A stretch of DNA of 64,000 nt from Rhodopseudomonas faecalis (GCF_003217325.1 NZ_QJTI01000001.1:220454-284453), one strand, 5' to 3'; positions 10,878 to 22,147 are shown, counted from the stretch's first letter. A program made the numbers and translations. Notes: generated by a model from the letters alone, not told the origin.

Positions 10878-12046
10878 CCGCCAGCGCTGCCCCCACGATT
10901 TACCTGATTGCCACCGAGGAGTCGGGCGACCGGCTCGGCGCCCATCTGATGCAGGCGCTGCGCCAGCAGCTCGGCGAGGTGCAGTTCGTGGGCATCGGCG
11001 GGCACGGCATGGCGCGCCAGGGGCTGCGCTCGCTGTTTCCGATCGAGGAATTGTCGATTATCGGCTTTGCGGCCGTGGTGCAGCGGCTGCCGATGATTCT
11101 GCGCCGGATTCGTGAGGCGGCCGATGCGGTGATCGCCGCGTCGCCGGATGTTTTCGTGATCATCGACAGTCCGGATTTCACCCACCGCGTGGCGCGGCGG
11201 GTGCGGGCGCAGGCGCCCTCGATCCCGATCATCAACTACGTCTCGCCGACCGTGTGGGCCTGGCGGCCGGGCCGGGCGCGCGCGATGCGCGGCTATGTCG
11301 ATCACGTGCTGGCGCTGCTGCCATTCGAGCCGGCCGAGTATCGCCGCTTGGACGGTCCGCCCTGCAGCTATGTCGGCCATCCGCTCACCGAACAGCTCGA
11401 CTCGCTCCGCCCCAACGAGGCCGAGCGCGCGCAGCGCGACGCCGAGCCGCCGACCTTGCTGGTGCTGCCGGGCAGCCGGCGCAGCGAAATCCGGCATCAC
11501 AGCGCGGTGTTCGGCGCGGCGCTTGAACTGTTACGTGAGCAAGGCGTGGCGTTTACCCCGGTGCTGCCGACCACACCGCATCTCGAAAGCCTGGTGCGCG
11601 AGGCGGTCGAAAGCTGGCCGGTGAAGCCGGCGATTCTGGTCGGCGAAGTGGATAAGCGCGCGGCGTTTCGCACCGCGCGCGCGGCACTGGCCAAGTCCGG
11701 TACCGTCACGCTGGAGCTGGCGATCGCCGGGGTGCCGATGGTCACCGCCTATCGCGCCGGTGCGCTGGAAATCTGGATCGCGCGCCGCGTGGTGCGCCCG
11801 GGCACGGTGATCCTGGCCAATCTGGTGATCGGCGAGGACGTGATCCCCGAGTTCATCCAGGAAGACTGCACGGCCGACAAGCTGGCTGCGGCGCTGCGCG
11901 AGGTGATCGCCGACACGCCATCCCGGCGCCGGCAGCTCGATGGCTTTGCCAAGATCGATGGCATCATGTCGACCGGCGGCCGCGATCCCAGCGCCTGCGC
12001 GGCCGAGATCGTGATTGCGGCGCTGCGCAACAGCGCCGCGGCCTGA
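10874..12046 (+). CDS. lpxB: Lipid-A-disaccharide synthase
   Basis: 390 residues, GT19 glycosyltransferase that joins UDP-2,3-diacylglucosamine and lipid X. Visible motifs are the N-terminal ATEESGDRLGAHL, FVIIDSPDFTHRVARRV, NYVSPTVWAWRPGRA and LLVLPGSRRSEI. The C-terminal half carries KSGTVTLELAIAGVPMV, the nucleotide-sugar binding region. It is the last gene of the cluster and faces gltA tail to tail across about 108 bp. Confidence 0.95.
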   Translation: MTASAAPTIYLIATEESGDRLGAHLMQALRQQLGEVQFVGIGGHGMARQGLRSLFPIEELSIIGFAAVVQRLPMILRRIREAADAVIAASPDVFVIIDSPDFTHRVARRVRAQAPSIPIINYVSPTVWAWRPGRARAMRGYVDHVLALLPFEPAEYRRLDGPPCSYVGHPLTEQLDSLRPNEAERAQRDAEPPTLLVLPGSRRSEIRHHSAVFGAALELLREQGVAFTPVLPTTPHLESLVREAVESWPVKPAILVGEVDKRAAFRTARAALAKSGTVTLELAIAGVPMVTAYRAGALEIWIARRVVRPGTVILANLVIGEDVIPEFIQEDCTADKLAAALREVIADTPSRRRQLDGFAKIDGIMSTGGRDPSACAAEIVIAALRNSAAA

Positions 12047-12087
12047 GCCGCCGGCGATCGCCGAGCCTCACCCAACCAAACCTCATC

Positions 12088-12121
12088 AAGCCGAAACGAC
12101 AACGACCCGCGCGAGGCGGGC
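12088..12121 (-). terminator. Candidate terminator after gltA
   Basis: Read on the minus strand, a short hairpin CCCGC-CTCGC-GCGGG (12106-12120) is followed by a T-rich tail TCGTTGTCGTTT. It lies in the gap between the convergent lpxB and gltA genes. The stem is only 5 bp, so this is a weak candidate. Confidence 0.35.
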
Positions 12122-12154
12122 CGTCCAATGCTGTGCACGATTGATCAGAGACGA

Positions 12155-13459
<1,305 letters not shown>

Positions 13460-13610
13460 CGTGTGGTCCCCGATGTGATCATGGCTGATACGTTCGGCGT
13501 CCCGGCCGTCATCAGCGACGGGCGGGGAACCTAGGCGTCCTACGCAGCTTCGATGCGTAACTCATTGCACTGTGCACTGCAAGACAGACGCAACAAGCAA
13601 TGGCCGCGTG

Positions 13611-15035
13611 CTATTCCGAGGTCTGGTCCGCGAGCCGCGCCAGACACTCCTCACGGCCCAGCACCGCCAGCACGTCGAAAATCCCCGGTGAGGTGGTGCG
13701 TCCGGTCAGCGCCACGCGCAGCGGCTGCGCCACCGCGCCGAGCTTAAGGCCGTTGGTTTCAGCGAATCCGCGCATCGCCGCTTCGGTGCTCTCGCCGGAC
13801 CATGCCTCGACGGCCTGCAGCGCGCCATGCAACCGCCCGATCAATTGCCGGGTTTCCGGCGTCAGCAGCGCGCGCGCCTTGGGCTCGATGGTGAGCGGGC
13901 GCTCAGCAAGGATGAAGCTCGCGCCATCGATCAGCTCGAGCAGCGTTTTGGCGCGCTCTTTCAGGCCGGGCATGGCGCGCAGCAGCTGCGCGCGCTTGTT
14001 ATCGTCGATCTTGGCGGCGATCTGCGCGCCATTGGGAATGTAGCGCAGCAGGTTTTCCAGCGAATCGAGCAGCGTCTGGTCGTTGCTATGACGGATGTAA
14101 TGGCCGTTGAGATTTTCCAGCTTGGCGAAATCGAAACGCGCCGCGGAACGGCCGATCGCCGGCAGATCGAACGCCGCGATCATCTCATCGGTCGAGAAGA
14201 TTTCCTGGTCGCCATGGCCCCAGCCGAGCCGCACCAGATAATTGCGCAATGCGACCGGCAGATAGCCCATGCTGCGATAGGCATCGACGCCGAGCGCGCC
14301 ATGGCGCTTCGACAGTTTCGAGCCGTCCGGGCCGTGAATCAGCGGAATGTGTGCCATCACCGGGATCTCCCAGCCGAGCGCGTCGTAAATCTGCTTCTGG
14401 CGGGCGGCGTTGATCAGATGATCGTCGCCGCGGATCACATGCGTCACGCCCATGTCATGGTCGTCGACCACCACCGCGAGCATATAGGTCGGCGTACCGT
14501 CGCTGCGCAGCAGCACCAGGTCGTCGAGATTATCGTTCTGCCAGACCACGCGGCCCTGCACTTGGTCTTCGATCACCGTCTCGCCGGTCAGCGGCGCTTT
14601 TAGGCGGATGGTCGGCTTGACGCCGGCCGGGGCTTCGGACGGATCGCGGTCCCGCCACAGCCCGTTGTAGAACCGGGTGCGGCCCTCGGCACGGGCCGCC
14701 TCGCGCATCTGCGTCAGCTCCTCGGCGCTCGCATAACAGCGATAGGCCGTGCCACGCTCCAGCATCTGCTCGACCACCTCGCGGTGCCGGGCGGCGTTGG
14801 AGAACTGGTAGACAACATCGCCGTCCCAATCGAGTTCCAGCCATTTCAGGCCGTCGAGAATGGCGTCGATCGCCGCCTGGGTGGAGCGCTCGCGGTCGGT
14901 GTCCTCGATCCGCAGCAGCATCTTGCCGCCCAGCTTCTTGGCGTACAGCCAGTTGAACAGCGCGGTGCGGGCACCGCCGATGTGGAGAAAGCCGGTGGGC
15001 GAGGGCGCGAAGCGGGTGACGACGGGACGGGTCAT
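13611..15035 (-). CDS. gltX: Glutamate--tRNA ligase
   Basis: 474 residues, class I synthetase. The nucleotide-binding HIGH motif appears as [11 protein letters not shown] near residues 15-25 and the KMSKS equivalent as SKLSKRHG near residue 243. The C-terminal anticodon-binding domain follows. Alphaproteobacteria often carry two GluRS genes, one discriminating, one charging tRNA-Gln for later amidation. Because a GlnRS gene lies divergently next door, this copy is likely a plain discriminating GluRS, but that is inference. Confidence 0.95.
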   Translation of the reverse strand: MTRPVVTRFAPSPTGFLHIGGARTALFNWLYAKKLGGKMLLRIEDTDRERSTQAAIDAILDGLKWLELDWDGDVVYQFSNAARHREVVEQMLERGTAYRCYASAEELTQMREAARAEGRTRFYNGLWRDRDPSEAPAGVKPTIRLKAPLTGETVIEDQVQGRVVWQNDNLDDLVLLRSDGTPTYMLAVVVDDHDMGVTHVIRGDDHLINAARQKQIYDALGWEIPVMAHIPLIHGPDGSKLSKRHGALGVDAYRSMGYLPVALRNYLVRLGWGHGDQEIFSTDEMIAAFDLPAIGRSAARFDFAKLENLNGHYIRHSNDQTLLDSLENLLRYIPNGAQIAAKIDDNKRAQLLRAMPGLKERAKTLLELIDGASFILAERPLTIEPKARALLTPETRQLIGRLHGALQAVEAWSGESTEAAMRGFAETNGLKLGAVAQPLRVALTGRTTSPGIFDVLAVLGREECLARLADQTSE

Positions 15036-15188
15036 TCAGATCTGCGATGATTGGAAAGGGGGCCGAAGGGCGACGAGCGGTGTATAGCAGGAACGCGGCA
15101 TAAACAAAGCGCCGGATCGGCCCTGCGGGGTTGGCGCGGCGCTGCGGATTTGGCACATAGCCAGGAAACGGATTTGCAGGATTCCCCG

Positions 15189-16871
15189 ATGACGATGGCA
15201 GAGGCAGCGACGGCCGAGGCGGGTCGCGATTTCATTCGCGATATCATTCAGGCCGATCTCGACTCCAAGAAGCACACCCAGATTGTGACGCGCTTTCCGC
15301 CGGAGCCGAATGGCTACCTGCATATCGGCCATGCCAAGTCGATCGCCCTGAATTTCGGCATTGCCCAGGAGTTTGCCGGGCGCTGCCACCTTCGGTTCGA
15401 CGATACCAATCCGACCAAGGAAGAGCAGGAATATATCGATTCCATCCAGGCCGACGTGCGCTGGCTCGGCTTCGATTGGGGCGGCCACCTCTATTACGCC
15501 TCGGACTATTTCGAGCAGCTCTATCAGTGGGCCGAGCTGCTGATCCAGAACGGGCTGGCCTATGTCGACGACCAGTCCCAGGAGGAAATCCGGGTCAATC
15601 GCGGCACGCTGACCGAGCCCGGCAAGAACAGCCCGTTCCGCGACCGTTCGGTCGAAGAGAATCTCGACCTGTTCCGGCGCATGAAGGCCGGGGAATTCCA
15701 GAATGGCGCGCGGGTGCTGCGCGCCAAGATCGACATGGCCGCGGGCAATATCAATCTGCGCGATCCGGTGCTGTATCGCATCCTGCACGCCCATCATCCG
15801 CGCACCGGGCAGGCCTGGTCGATCTATCCGAGCTACGACTATGCCCACGGCCAGTCGGACGCGATCGAGGGCATCACCCACTCGATCTGTACCCTGGAAT
15901 TCGAAGATCACCGGCCGCTTTATGAGTGGCTGCTCGATAAGCTGCCGGTGCCCGCCAAGCCGCGGCAGTATGAATTCGCGCGGCTCAATCTCACCTACAC
16001 GCTGCTGTCGAAGCGGGTGCTGACCGAGCTGGTGCGCGGCGGCCACGTCAATGGCTGGGACGATCCGCGTATGCCGACCATCGCCGGGCTGCGTCGCCGC
16101 GGCGTGCCGCCGGCCGCGGTGCGCGAGTTCGTCAAGCGGATCGGCGTCGCCAAGGCCAACAGCGTGGTCGATGTCGGCATGCTGGAATTCTGCATTCGCG
16201 AAGAATTGAACCGCACCGCGCCGCGGCGCATGGCGGTGCTGCGGCCGCTCAAGGTGGTGATTGAAAACTATCCGGAAGGCCAGAGCGAACAGATCGAGGC
16301 GGTCAACCATCCGGACGATCCGGCGGCCGGCACGCGCACGCTGCATTTCGGCCGCGAGATCTATATCGAGCGCGACGATTTCATGGAGAATCCGCCCAAA
16401 AAGTTCTTCCGGCTGTCGCCCGGCAACGAGGTGCGGCTGCGCTACGGCTATTTCATCACCTGCCGCGAGGTGGTGAAGGATGCCGCTGGCGAGATCGTCG
16501 AGCTGCGCTGCAGCTACGATCCGGCCACGCGCGGCGGCAACGCCCCGGACGGCCGCAAGGTCAAGGCGACCATGCACTGGCTGTCGGCGCAGGACGCGGT
16601 GCCCGCCGAAATCCGCATCTATAATCAGCTGTTCCAAAAGCCCGCGCCCGAGGCGGCCAATTTCGCGGCCGACCTCAATCCGCAGTCGCTGGAAGTGCTG
16701 ACCGGTGCTTTGGTCGAGCCGTCGGTGGCGGCCGCCACCTCGGCCGAGCCGATGCAGTTCGAGCGTCAGGGCTATTTTGTGCGCGACCGTGATTCCAGTG
16801 CTGACCGGCTGGTGTTCAACCGCACGATCGGACTGCGCGACACCTTTGCCAAGGAAGTGGCGAAGGGCTAG
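15189..16871 (+). CDS. glnS: Glutamine--tRNA ligase
   Basis: 560 residues, GlnRS. Motifs are [17 protein letters not shown] (HIGH motif, about residues 35-51), [10 protein letters not shown], and LLSKRVL as the KMSKS equivalent near residue 275. The C-terminal two-barrel anticodon domain includes [10 protein letters not shown] chose the ATG at 15189 ([12 protein letters not shown]) because 46 further residues in the same frame upstream are unlike the family and cross the promoter region shared with gltX. No YqeY-type extension is present. GlnRS is uncommon in alphaproteobacteria, most of which use GatCAB. Confidence 0.95.
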   Translation: MTMAEAATAEAGRDFIRDIIQADLDSKKHTQIVTRFPPEPNGYLHIGHAKSIALNFGIAQEFAGRCHLRFDDTNPTKEEQEYIDSIQADVRWLGFDWGGHLYYASDYFEQLYQWAELLIQNGLAYVDDQSQEEIRVNRGTLTEPGKNSPFRDRSVEENLDLFRRMKAGEFQNGARVLRAKIDMAAGNINLRDPVLYRILHAHHPRTGQAWSIYPSYDYAHGQSDAIEGITHSICTLEFEDHRPLYEWLLDKLPVPAKPRQYEFARLNLTYTLLSKRVLTELVRGGHVNGWDDPRMPTIAGLRRRGVPPAAVREFVKRIGVAKANSVVDVGMLEFCIREELNRTAPRRMAVLRPLKVVIENYPEGQSEQIEAVNHPDDPAAGTRTLHFGREIYIERDDFMENPPKKFFRLSPGNEVRLRYGYFITCREVVKDAAGEIVELRCSYDPATRGGNAPDGRKVKATMHWLSAQDAVPAEIRIYNQLFQKPAPEAANFAADLNPQSLEVLTGALVEPSVAAATSAEPMQFERQGYFVRDRDSSADRLVFNRTIGLRDTFAKEVAKG

Positions 16872-16948
16872 TTCCTCTCGCGAAAGTTGCGGAGCGCCGC
16901 GCTTTGCCGCATCCTTGACGGGCACAGGCTCGTTGAGGGGCGCGCGGC

Positions 16949-19309
16949 GTGGAGCAGGGCGGCAGCCGGGCAAAGGTGCGGACCTGGCCGGCTGGCGCTA
17001 GCATTACGACAGCGCGGCTCGGTGCGCTGCGCCCGCATGGCGAGGCGCTGTGGGATTGGCTGCGCGGCTGCGTCCAAGCCGAGCGCGGGCCGGGGCGGCT
17101 ATTGCCCTGGCTGCCGGTGGCGCTCGGCGCCGGCATCGCGCTGTATTTTACCGCCGATCATGAACCGATCGCGTTTGTCGCGGCGCTGACCGCGCTCGCC
17201 CTGGCCGCGGTCGCCTTTGCGCTGCGCCACCACGCGCTGTTTGCGCTCGCGGTGCTGATCGCGGCGGTCGCCGCCGGCTTTACCGTGGCCGCGCTCAAGA
17301 CGGCGCGAGTCGCGCATCCGGTGCTGGCGCAGCCTTTGTTCGGCGTCGCGCTAAAAGGCTTTGTCGAGGGCCGCGAGCAGCGCGAGCGCAGCGACCGCTT
17401 CGTGTTGCGCATCACCCATATGGAGGCGCCGCGTAGCACCTCCAGCTTGCAGCGGGTGCGGCTGTCGGTGCGCAAGGGCACCGCGCCGGCCGCTGGCAGC
17501 TTTGTCGAGCTGAAGGCACGGCTGACGCCGCCGATGGCGCCGCTGCAACCCGGTGGCTATGATTTCGCGCGCGACCTGTATTTTCAGGGTATCGGCGCCA
17601 CCGGCTGGGTGCTGGGCGCGGTCACGGTCAAGCCTGCCCCGGAGAGCGGCGGCTTGGCGCTGCGCTATGCTGCGACGTTGCAGGGCATCCGCGACGCCAT
17701 CGATGCGCGGATTCGCATTGTGCTGGAGGGCGATCGCCGCGCCATCGCCACCGCACTCCTGACCGGGCGGCGCGATGCCATTTCGGCGCCAGTCAACGAC
17801 GCGATGTTCATCTCGGGCCTCGGCCATGTGCTGTCGATCTCCGGCTATCACATGGCGGTGGTGGCGGGCGTGGTGTTCTTTGCGGTGCGGGCGCTGCTCG
17901 CGCTGCTGCCGGCGCTGACGGTGTGGGGTCCGATCAAGAAATACGCGGCCGGCGCCGCGCTCGCCGCCGCCGCGTTCTATCTGGCGCTTTCCGGCGCCGA
18001 GGTCGCGACCCAGCGCTCATTTCTGATGACCGCGGTGGTGCTGATCGCCATGATGGTCGACCGGCAGGCAATCACCTTTCGGACCCTGGCGATCGCGGCA
18101 CTGATCGTGCTGCTGCTGGCGCCGGAAGCGCTGGTCCATCCCAGCTTTCAGATGTCGTTCGCGGCGACGCTGGGCCTGGTGGCACTGGTGCAGCTCGGCC
18201 TGCCGGCGTTGTTCGCCAGTCCCGACCAATCCGGCACCGCGCGTGCCGCGCTGTGGGGCGCGCGCGAGATCGCGTTGCTGGCGCTGGCCTCGCTGGTCGC
18301 TGGGCTCGCGACGCTGCCTTACGCCGCCTATCACTTCCACCGCGTCACCGCCTATGGCGTGCTCGCCAATCTGCTGGCGATGCCGGTGGTGTCGGCGCTG
18401 GTGATGCCAGCCGGGCTGCTTGGCCTGGTCGCGATGCCGTTCGGCTTCGATACGGTGTTTTGGCGGATCATGGCGATCGGCATCGAGTGGCTGGTGCTGG
18501 TGGCGCAGGGCGTCGCGGCGCTGCCGGGCGCGGTCGGCCCGATCGCTGCGTTCGGCGTCGGACCGCTGCTAGTGGTGACGCTTGGCCTCGTTACGCTCAC
18601 GCTGCAGCGCTCGGCGCTGCGCTATCTTGGCGTCGTGCTGATTGTGCTCGCGGTGCCATGGGCGCTCGCCGCCGAGCGTCCTGACATCGTGATCGGCGGC
18701 GATGGCCGGCAGGTCGCGGTGCGCGGCGCAGATGGCCGGCTGCGGCTGTTGCAGGACGGCCAGCATGGCTTTCTGCAAAAAGTCTGGCTCGCCGCCGATG
18801 GCGATGGCCGCAGCGCGAGTGAGCCGTCGCTGGGGGCGGGCGTGTCGTGCGATCGCGATGGCTGCGTCACGGCGCTGGCTGATGGCCGGCTGGTGGCGCT
18901 GTCGAAAACGCCCGAGGCGGTCGCCGAGGATTGCCACAAGGCGGCGGTGCTGGTGACCCGGCATCCGGCGCCGGAGGGCTGCGCCGCTTATGTGATCGAG
19001 GCCGACACGCTGCGCCGCACCGGGGCGCAGCGCCTGCGCAGCGTAGGCACGTCCTGGCAGGCGAGCGTGGTGCATCCGCCTGAACGCGATCGGCCCTGGG
19101 CACCGCGGGCGCCATTGTCCGCGATCAGCAGCGCGCGCACCAAACATCCCGCCGATCGCTCGACCGCGAGCAGCGCGGAACGCGAGCCGCGTAGCCCCAC
19201 AGCGCAGGGCGAGCGGGCTGCATCCCAGCGCCCATCGCCGCGCTCGCAACTATCTCCGGCGGCGCGTACGCCCGCATCGCCGCCAGTGGATGACGACGAG
19301 CCGGATTAA
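16949..19309 (+). CDS. comEC: ComEC/Rec2-family membrane protein
   Basis: 786 residues, starting at a GTG. An N-terminal hydrophobic domain (DUF4131-like, about 50-220) precedes the Competence domain with the hallmark GHVLSISGYHMAVVAG near residue 291 and at least eight hydrophobic segments to about residue 560. ComEC forms the inner-membrane channel for incoming DNA in competent bacteria. The metal-binding HxHxDH motif of the C-terminal metallo-hydrolase domain in Bacillus ComEC is not seen; the last ~85 residues are low-complexity, rich in Ser, Arg, Pro and Ala. No other competence genes are nearby, so a DNA-uptake role is unproven. It converges with lexA, 20 bp away. Confidence 0.85.
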   Translation: MEQGGSRAKVRTWPAGASITTARLGALRPHGEALWDWLRGCVQAERGPGRLLPWLPVALGAGIALYFTADHEPIAFVAALTALALAAVAFALRHHALFALAVLIAAVAAGFTVAALKTARVAHPVLAQPLFGVALKGFVEGREQRERSDRFVLRITHMEAPRSTSSLQRVRLSVRKGTAPAAGSFVELKARLTPPMAPLQPGGYDFARDLYFQGIGATGWVLGAVTVKPAPESGGLALRYAATLQGIRDAIDARIRIVLEGDRRAIATALLTGRRDAISAPVNDAMFISGLGHVLSISGYHMAVVAGVVFFAVRALLALLPALTVWGPIKKYAAGAALAAAAFYLALSGAEVATQRSFLMTAVVLIAMMVDRQAITFRTLAIAALIVLLLAPEALVHPSFQMSFAATLGLVALVQLGLPALFASPDQSGTARAALWGAREIALLALASLVAGLATLPYAAYHFHRVTAYGVLANLLAMPVVSALVMPAGLLGLVAMPFGFDTVFWRIMAIGIEWLVLVAQGVAALPGAVGPIAAFGVGPLLVVTLGLVTLTLQRSALRYLGVVLIVLAVPWALAAERPDIVIGGDGRQVAVRGADGRLRLLQDGQHGFLQKVWLAADGDGRSASEPSLGAGVSCDRDGCVTALADGRLVALSKTPEAVAEDCHKAAVLVTRHPAPEGCAAYVIEADTLRRTGAQRLRSVGTSWQASVVHPPERDRPWAPRAPLSAISSARTKHPADRSTASSAEREPRSPTAQGERAASQRPSPRSQLSPAARTPASPPVDDDEPD

Positions 19310-19329
19310 TTGGCTCGCGAGGGCGCCGC

Positions 19330-20040
19330 TTAGTACTTGCGGTACAGCCCGATCAGCTTGCCCTGAATCCGCACCCGGTTCGGCGGCAGAATCCGCACCT
19401 CATAGGCCTGATTGGCCGGCTCGAGCGCGATCGACGCGCCGCGGCGGCGGAAGCGCTTGAGCGTGGCTTCTTCCTCGTCGATCAGCGCCACCACGATGTC
19501 GCCGGTGTTGGCGTTGTCGTTCTTCTGGATCAGCGCCATGTCGCCATCCAGAATCCCGGCCTCCACCATGGAATCACCGCGCACTTCCAGCGCGTAATGC
19601 TCACCGGCGCCGAGCATGTCGGGCGGCACGCTGATGGTGTGGCTGCGGGTCTGTAGCGCCTCGATCGGAGTACCTGCCGCAATGCGGCCCATCACCGGCA
19701 CCGCGACGCTGCGATCAGAATCGTCGTCCGATCCGATCGGCGAGGGCGGTCGCACCTTGCCGAGATGGCCCTCGATCACGCTCGGAGTAAAGCCGCGTCG
19801 CCCCTGGCCGGCGCCGCTGACGCCAAAATCCGGCAGCTTGATCACCTCGATGGCGCGGGCGCGGTTCGGCAGCCGGCGGATGAAGCCGCGCTCCTCGAGC
19901 GCCGTGATCAGCCGGTGGATGCCGGATTTCGAGCGCAGATCGAGCGCCTCCTTCATCTCGTCGAACGAGGGCGGCACGCCGCTCTCCTTCAGCCGTTCAT
20001 TGATGAAGCGTAACAGTTCAAATTGTTTGCGCGTGAGCAT
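19330..20040 (-). CDS. lexA: LexA repressor
   Basis: 236 residues, the extended alphaproteobacterial form. A winged helix-turn-helix (about 1-65) is followed by a linker and an S24 peptidase domain. The autocleavage site is Ala122-Gly123 in GRIAAGTP; the catalytic pair is Ser157 in RGDSMVEAG and Lys195 in EATLKRF. RecA-stimulated self-cleavage releases SOS genes. A GTTC-N7-GTTC operator lies about 93 bp upstream of the start codon, implying autorepression. moeA lies upstream on the same strand. Confidence 0.97.
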   Translation of the reverse strand: MLTRKQFELLRFINERLKESGVPPSFDEMKEALDLRSKSGIHRLITALEERGFIRRLPNRARAIEVIKLPDFGVSGAGQGRRGFTPSVIEGHLGKVRPPSPIGSDDDSDRSVAVPVMGRIAAGTPIEALQTRSHTISVPPDMLGAGEHYALEVRGDSMVEAGILDGDMALIQKNDNANTGDIVVALIDEEEATLKRFRRRGASIALEPANQAYEVRILPPNRVRIQGKLIGLYRKY

Positions 20041-20132
20041 GCGAGCGGTCCCAGATCAGACGCCCAAAGCCGGGCGGCGCGGGTCGAGGCAGTGGAATCG
20101 CCTCGAAAACAAATCATGAACGGACACTATCT

Positions 20133-20147
20133 GTTCGGTATGTGTTC
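20133..20147 (-). promoter_or_regulatory. LexA operator (SOS box) of lexA
   Basis: GTTC-GGTATGT-GTTC, an exact match to the direct-repeat operator GTTC-N7-GTTC used by alphaproteobacterial LexA. It lies in the 146-bp gap between the 3' end of moeA and the lexA start. A GAAC at 20118-20121 sits 11 bp from the first GTTC. The position implies that lexA has its own autoregulated promoter here rather than depending on moeA transcription. Confidence 0.85.
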
Positions 20148-20186
20148 CGCAACAGGTTAATTTCAGGTCAAGAAATCGCGCGCTCG

Positions 20187-21398
20187 CTACAATGGAAGTT
20201 TAATGATCCGGCACGGCGCGCCGGCGTCGGCCGCGTGCGCAAAAGGCGGGCGGATCACCAGCGCCTGCGCCGAGGCCAGCTGGCTGAGCAGCGAGGAATC
20301 TTGGCGCTCGACCGGGGTCGCGACCAGCCGGCCCATAGCGTCGTAATCGAGCGAGGCGCGCAGATAATCCTCGCGGCCGTCATTGCCGCCCACCGCGCGG
20401 CCCAGCACGGCGCTTTCGCCGATATGGGCGACATCGCGCCGGCCGGACAGCGCCCGGATCAGCGGCACCAGGAACAGGAACGCGCACACATAGGACGATA
20501 CCGGATTGCCGGGCAGGCCGATCACCCGCAGTCCGCCGAGCGTGCCGTGCATCATCGGCTTGCCGGGCCGCATCGCGATCTTCCAGAACGACATCGCCAC
20601 GCCCTCGGCCTCAAGCGAGCGCAGCACCATGTCGTGATCTCCGGCCGAGGCGCCGCCGGTGGTGACCAGAATGTCGACATCAAGCTCGCGGGCACGGCGG
20701 ATCGCGGCGGTGGTCGATTCCAGCGTATCGGCGGCGATGCCAAGATCGATGGTGTCGGCGCCTTCATCACGCGCCAGCGCATGCAGCGCAAAGCCGTTGG
20801 CGTAGAGGATCTGGCCGGGGCCGGGGCAGGTGCCCGGCATCACCAGCTCATCGCCGGTGGCGAGCATCGCGATCTTGGGCCGGCGGCGCAGCGGCAATTT
20901 TGCGTGGTTCATCGAGGCCGCCAGCGCCAGATCGCGGTCGGACAGGCGGGTGCCAGCGCGCAGCAGCACGTCGTCTTGGTGAAAATCGATGCCGGCCGGG
21001 CGGATGTGATGGCCGTGCCGGGCCGCGACGTTCAGGATCACTTGGTCGCCGTCGCGCGTGGTGTCCTCCTGGATCACGACGCTATCGGCGCCGTCCGGCA
21101 CCACGCCGCCGGTGAAGATCCGCATCGTTTCGCCGGCCTCAAGGCGCTGCTCAGCCGGCTGTCCCGCGGCGACTTCGCCGATCACGGTCAGCCGCGCGCC
21201 GGGTTGTGCGGCATCGGCGGCGCGGATCGCATAGCCGTCCATCGCCGACATCGGCAGCGGCGGCTGGGTGCGGGTGGCGGAAAGATCGCGCGCCAGCACG
21301 CGGCGATGGCCGCTGGCGAGCGGCACCCATTCCTCAACGAGCGGTGCAGCGTCCGCAAGAATCGCGGCCAACGCATCGGCTACCGGCATCAGAGACAT
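20187..21398 (-). CDS. moeA: Molybdopterin molybdenumtransferase MoeA
   Basis: 403 residues. MoeA inserts molybdate into adenylylated molybdopterin to finish the molybdenum cofactor. Visible motifs: PLPMSAMDGYAIRAAD near residues 47-62, RIFTGGVVPDGADSVV, TTGGASAGDHDMV in the MogA-like domain, and LGGLRVIGLPGNPVSSYV. In many Rhizobiales moaC lies directly upstream; here moaC is 11.7 kb away, on the far side of an accessory block. The order moeA-lexA is kept. Confidence 0.95.
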   Translation of the reverse strand: MSLMPVADALAAILADAAPLVEEWVPLASGHRRVLARDLSATRTQPPLPMSAMDGYAIRAADAAQPGARLTVIGEVAAGQPAEQRLEAGETMRIFTGGVVPDGADSVVIQEDTTRDGDQVILNVAARHGHHIRPAGIDFHQDDVLLRAGTRLSDRDLALAASMNHAKLPLRRRPKIAMLATGDELVMPGTCPGPGQILYANGFALHALARDEGADTIDLGIAADTLESTTAAIRRARELDVDILVTTGGASAGDHDMVLRSLEAEGVAMSFWKIAMRPGKPMMHGTLGGLRVIGLPGNPVSSYVCAFLFLVPLIRALSGRRDVAHIGESAVLGRAVGGNDGREDYLRASLDYDAMGRLVATPVERQDSSLLSQLASAQALVIRPPFAHAADAGAPCRIIKLPL

Positions 21399-21603
21399 CG
21401 CACCACTCCGCCATCCTCCGCCCCTAGTCGCGTTTCATGATTGTGACGCGGAGCAATCCGGCTTTACGGGCCAGGGCAGGGTTCTGCAAGCGGCGAACCG
21501 ACGCAATCGGATGGGGCGCCTTCGTCGAAATCAGGATTGCATCGCCGCCACGGCCCCGCGTAAGAGCAGGCCCAATAGTCCAGGTCGCGTAGGAGCGAAA
21601 CCG

Positions 21604-21924
21604 ATGCAGCAACATGATATGACCAAATGGATGTTCCGCGCCGTCTTGGTGCTGGGAGCCATCGGCTTTGTGACGCTGTACAGCGTCCGCCACGACTGGT
21701 CGAAGGGCTGGATGCCGTCGATGACCCCCGACTATCAGCCGATCAGCGAGTCGGCCGCTGACACCAGCTCGGCCGAGAGCAGCGAAGCCGCTGTTCGGGC
21801 GCCCGCGGCTGCTCCGGCCGCCGCGCCGCGCGCCGGCGAGCCGCCGCGCTGCCAGCCGTTCGGCCGCACCGCCCGCGGCGAACTGGTCTATTCGATCGAC
21901 TGCGAGCAGATCCCGCGCCGGTAA
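21604..21924 (+). CDS. Small membrane-anchored hypothetical protein
   Basis: 106 residues that I do not recognise. One hydrophobic segment (about residues 9-26, FRAVLVLGAIGFVTLYSV) suggests an N-terminal membrane anchor. It is followed by a Ser/Ala-rich linker and a short C-terminal segment with two cysteines (PPRCQPFGRTARGELVYSIDC) that could form a disulfide outside the cytoplasm. The ATG at 21604 is chosen because AGGAG lies 8 bp upstream. It starts about 200 bp from the divergent moeA and ends just before a strong palindrome. Function unknown. Confidence 0.65.
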   Translation: MQQHDMTKWMFRAVLVLGAIGFVTLYSVRHDWSKGWMPSMTPDYQPISESAADTSSAESSEAAVRAPAAAPAAAPRAGEPPRCQPFGRTARGELVYSIDCEQIPRR

Positions 21925-21956
21925 TCGCGCTCGGGATCAAGCCCTGCACAACGAGG

Positions 21957-21985
21957 GTTCGGTTCTGATGTCATCAGAACCGAAC
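21957..21985. repeat. Perfect 29-nt palindrome
   Basis: GTTCGGTTCTGATG, one central base, and its exact reverse complement. It forms a 12-14-bp stem just downstream of the small membrane protein gene. No T-run follows. From memory this motif type recurs between genes in Bradyrhizobium and Rhodopseudomonas; the copy number cannot be tested here. Confidence 0.7.
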
Positions 21986-22021
21986 AGGCGCCAAGGCGCC
22001 GTCAACCATCGGGTCGTATCA

Positions 22022-22146
22022 ATGACCGTCATACCCGCGCTTGTCGCGGGTATCCACGTCTTAAAATCGCTGCAAGATCATAGACGTCATGGCCGGGACG
22101 AGCCCGGCCATGACGTGCGGAGGGGTTGGTATCAATCGCCGTTGGT
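22022..22146. repeat. Dispersed palindromic intergenic repeat, copy 1
   Basis: A 125-bp element closely matching 44427-44552. It contains a 9-bp perfect hairpin (22031-22053, loop CTTGT) and a 12-bp perfect hairpin (22086-22114, loop ACGAG). It fills the space between convergent genes and ends 1 bp before the stop codon of the minus-strand gene at 22148. It probably acts as a bidirectional 3' structure, but that is inference. Confidence 0.85.
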
Positions 22147-22147
22147 G

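Noticed and set aside
15036-16973. A 645-codon open frame on the minus strand over glnS
   Set aside because: It runs antisense to a gene with intact GlnRS motifs, and its predicted protein is His/Arg/Ala-rich without a known domain. It is the usual GC-driven shadow frame.
22022-22146. CRISPR repeat or insertion sequence end
   Set aside because: There is no regular spacer array and no transposase; only two distant copies occur in the window, each with internal hairpins, which suits a palindromic intergenic repeat.
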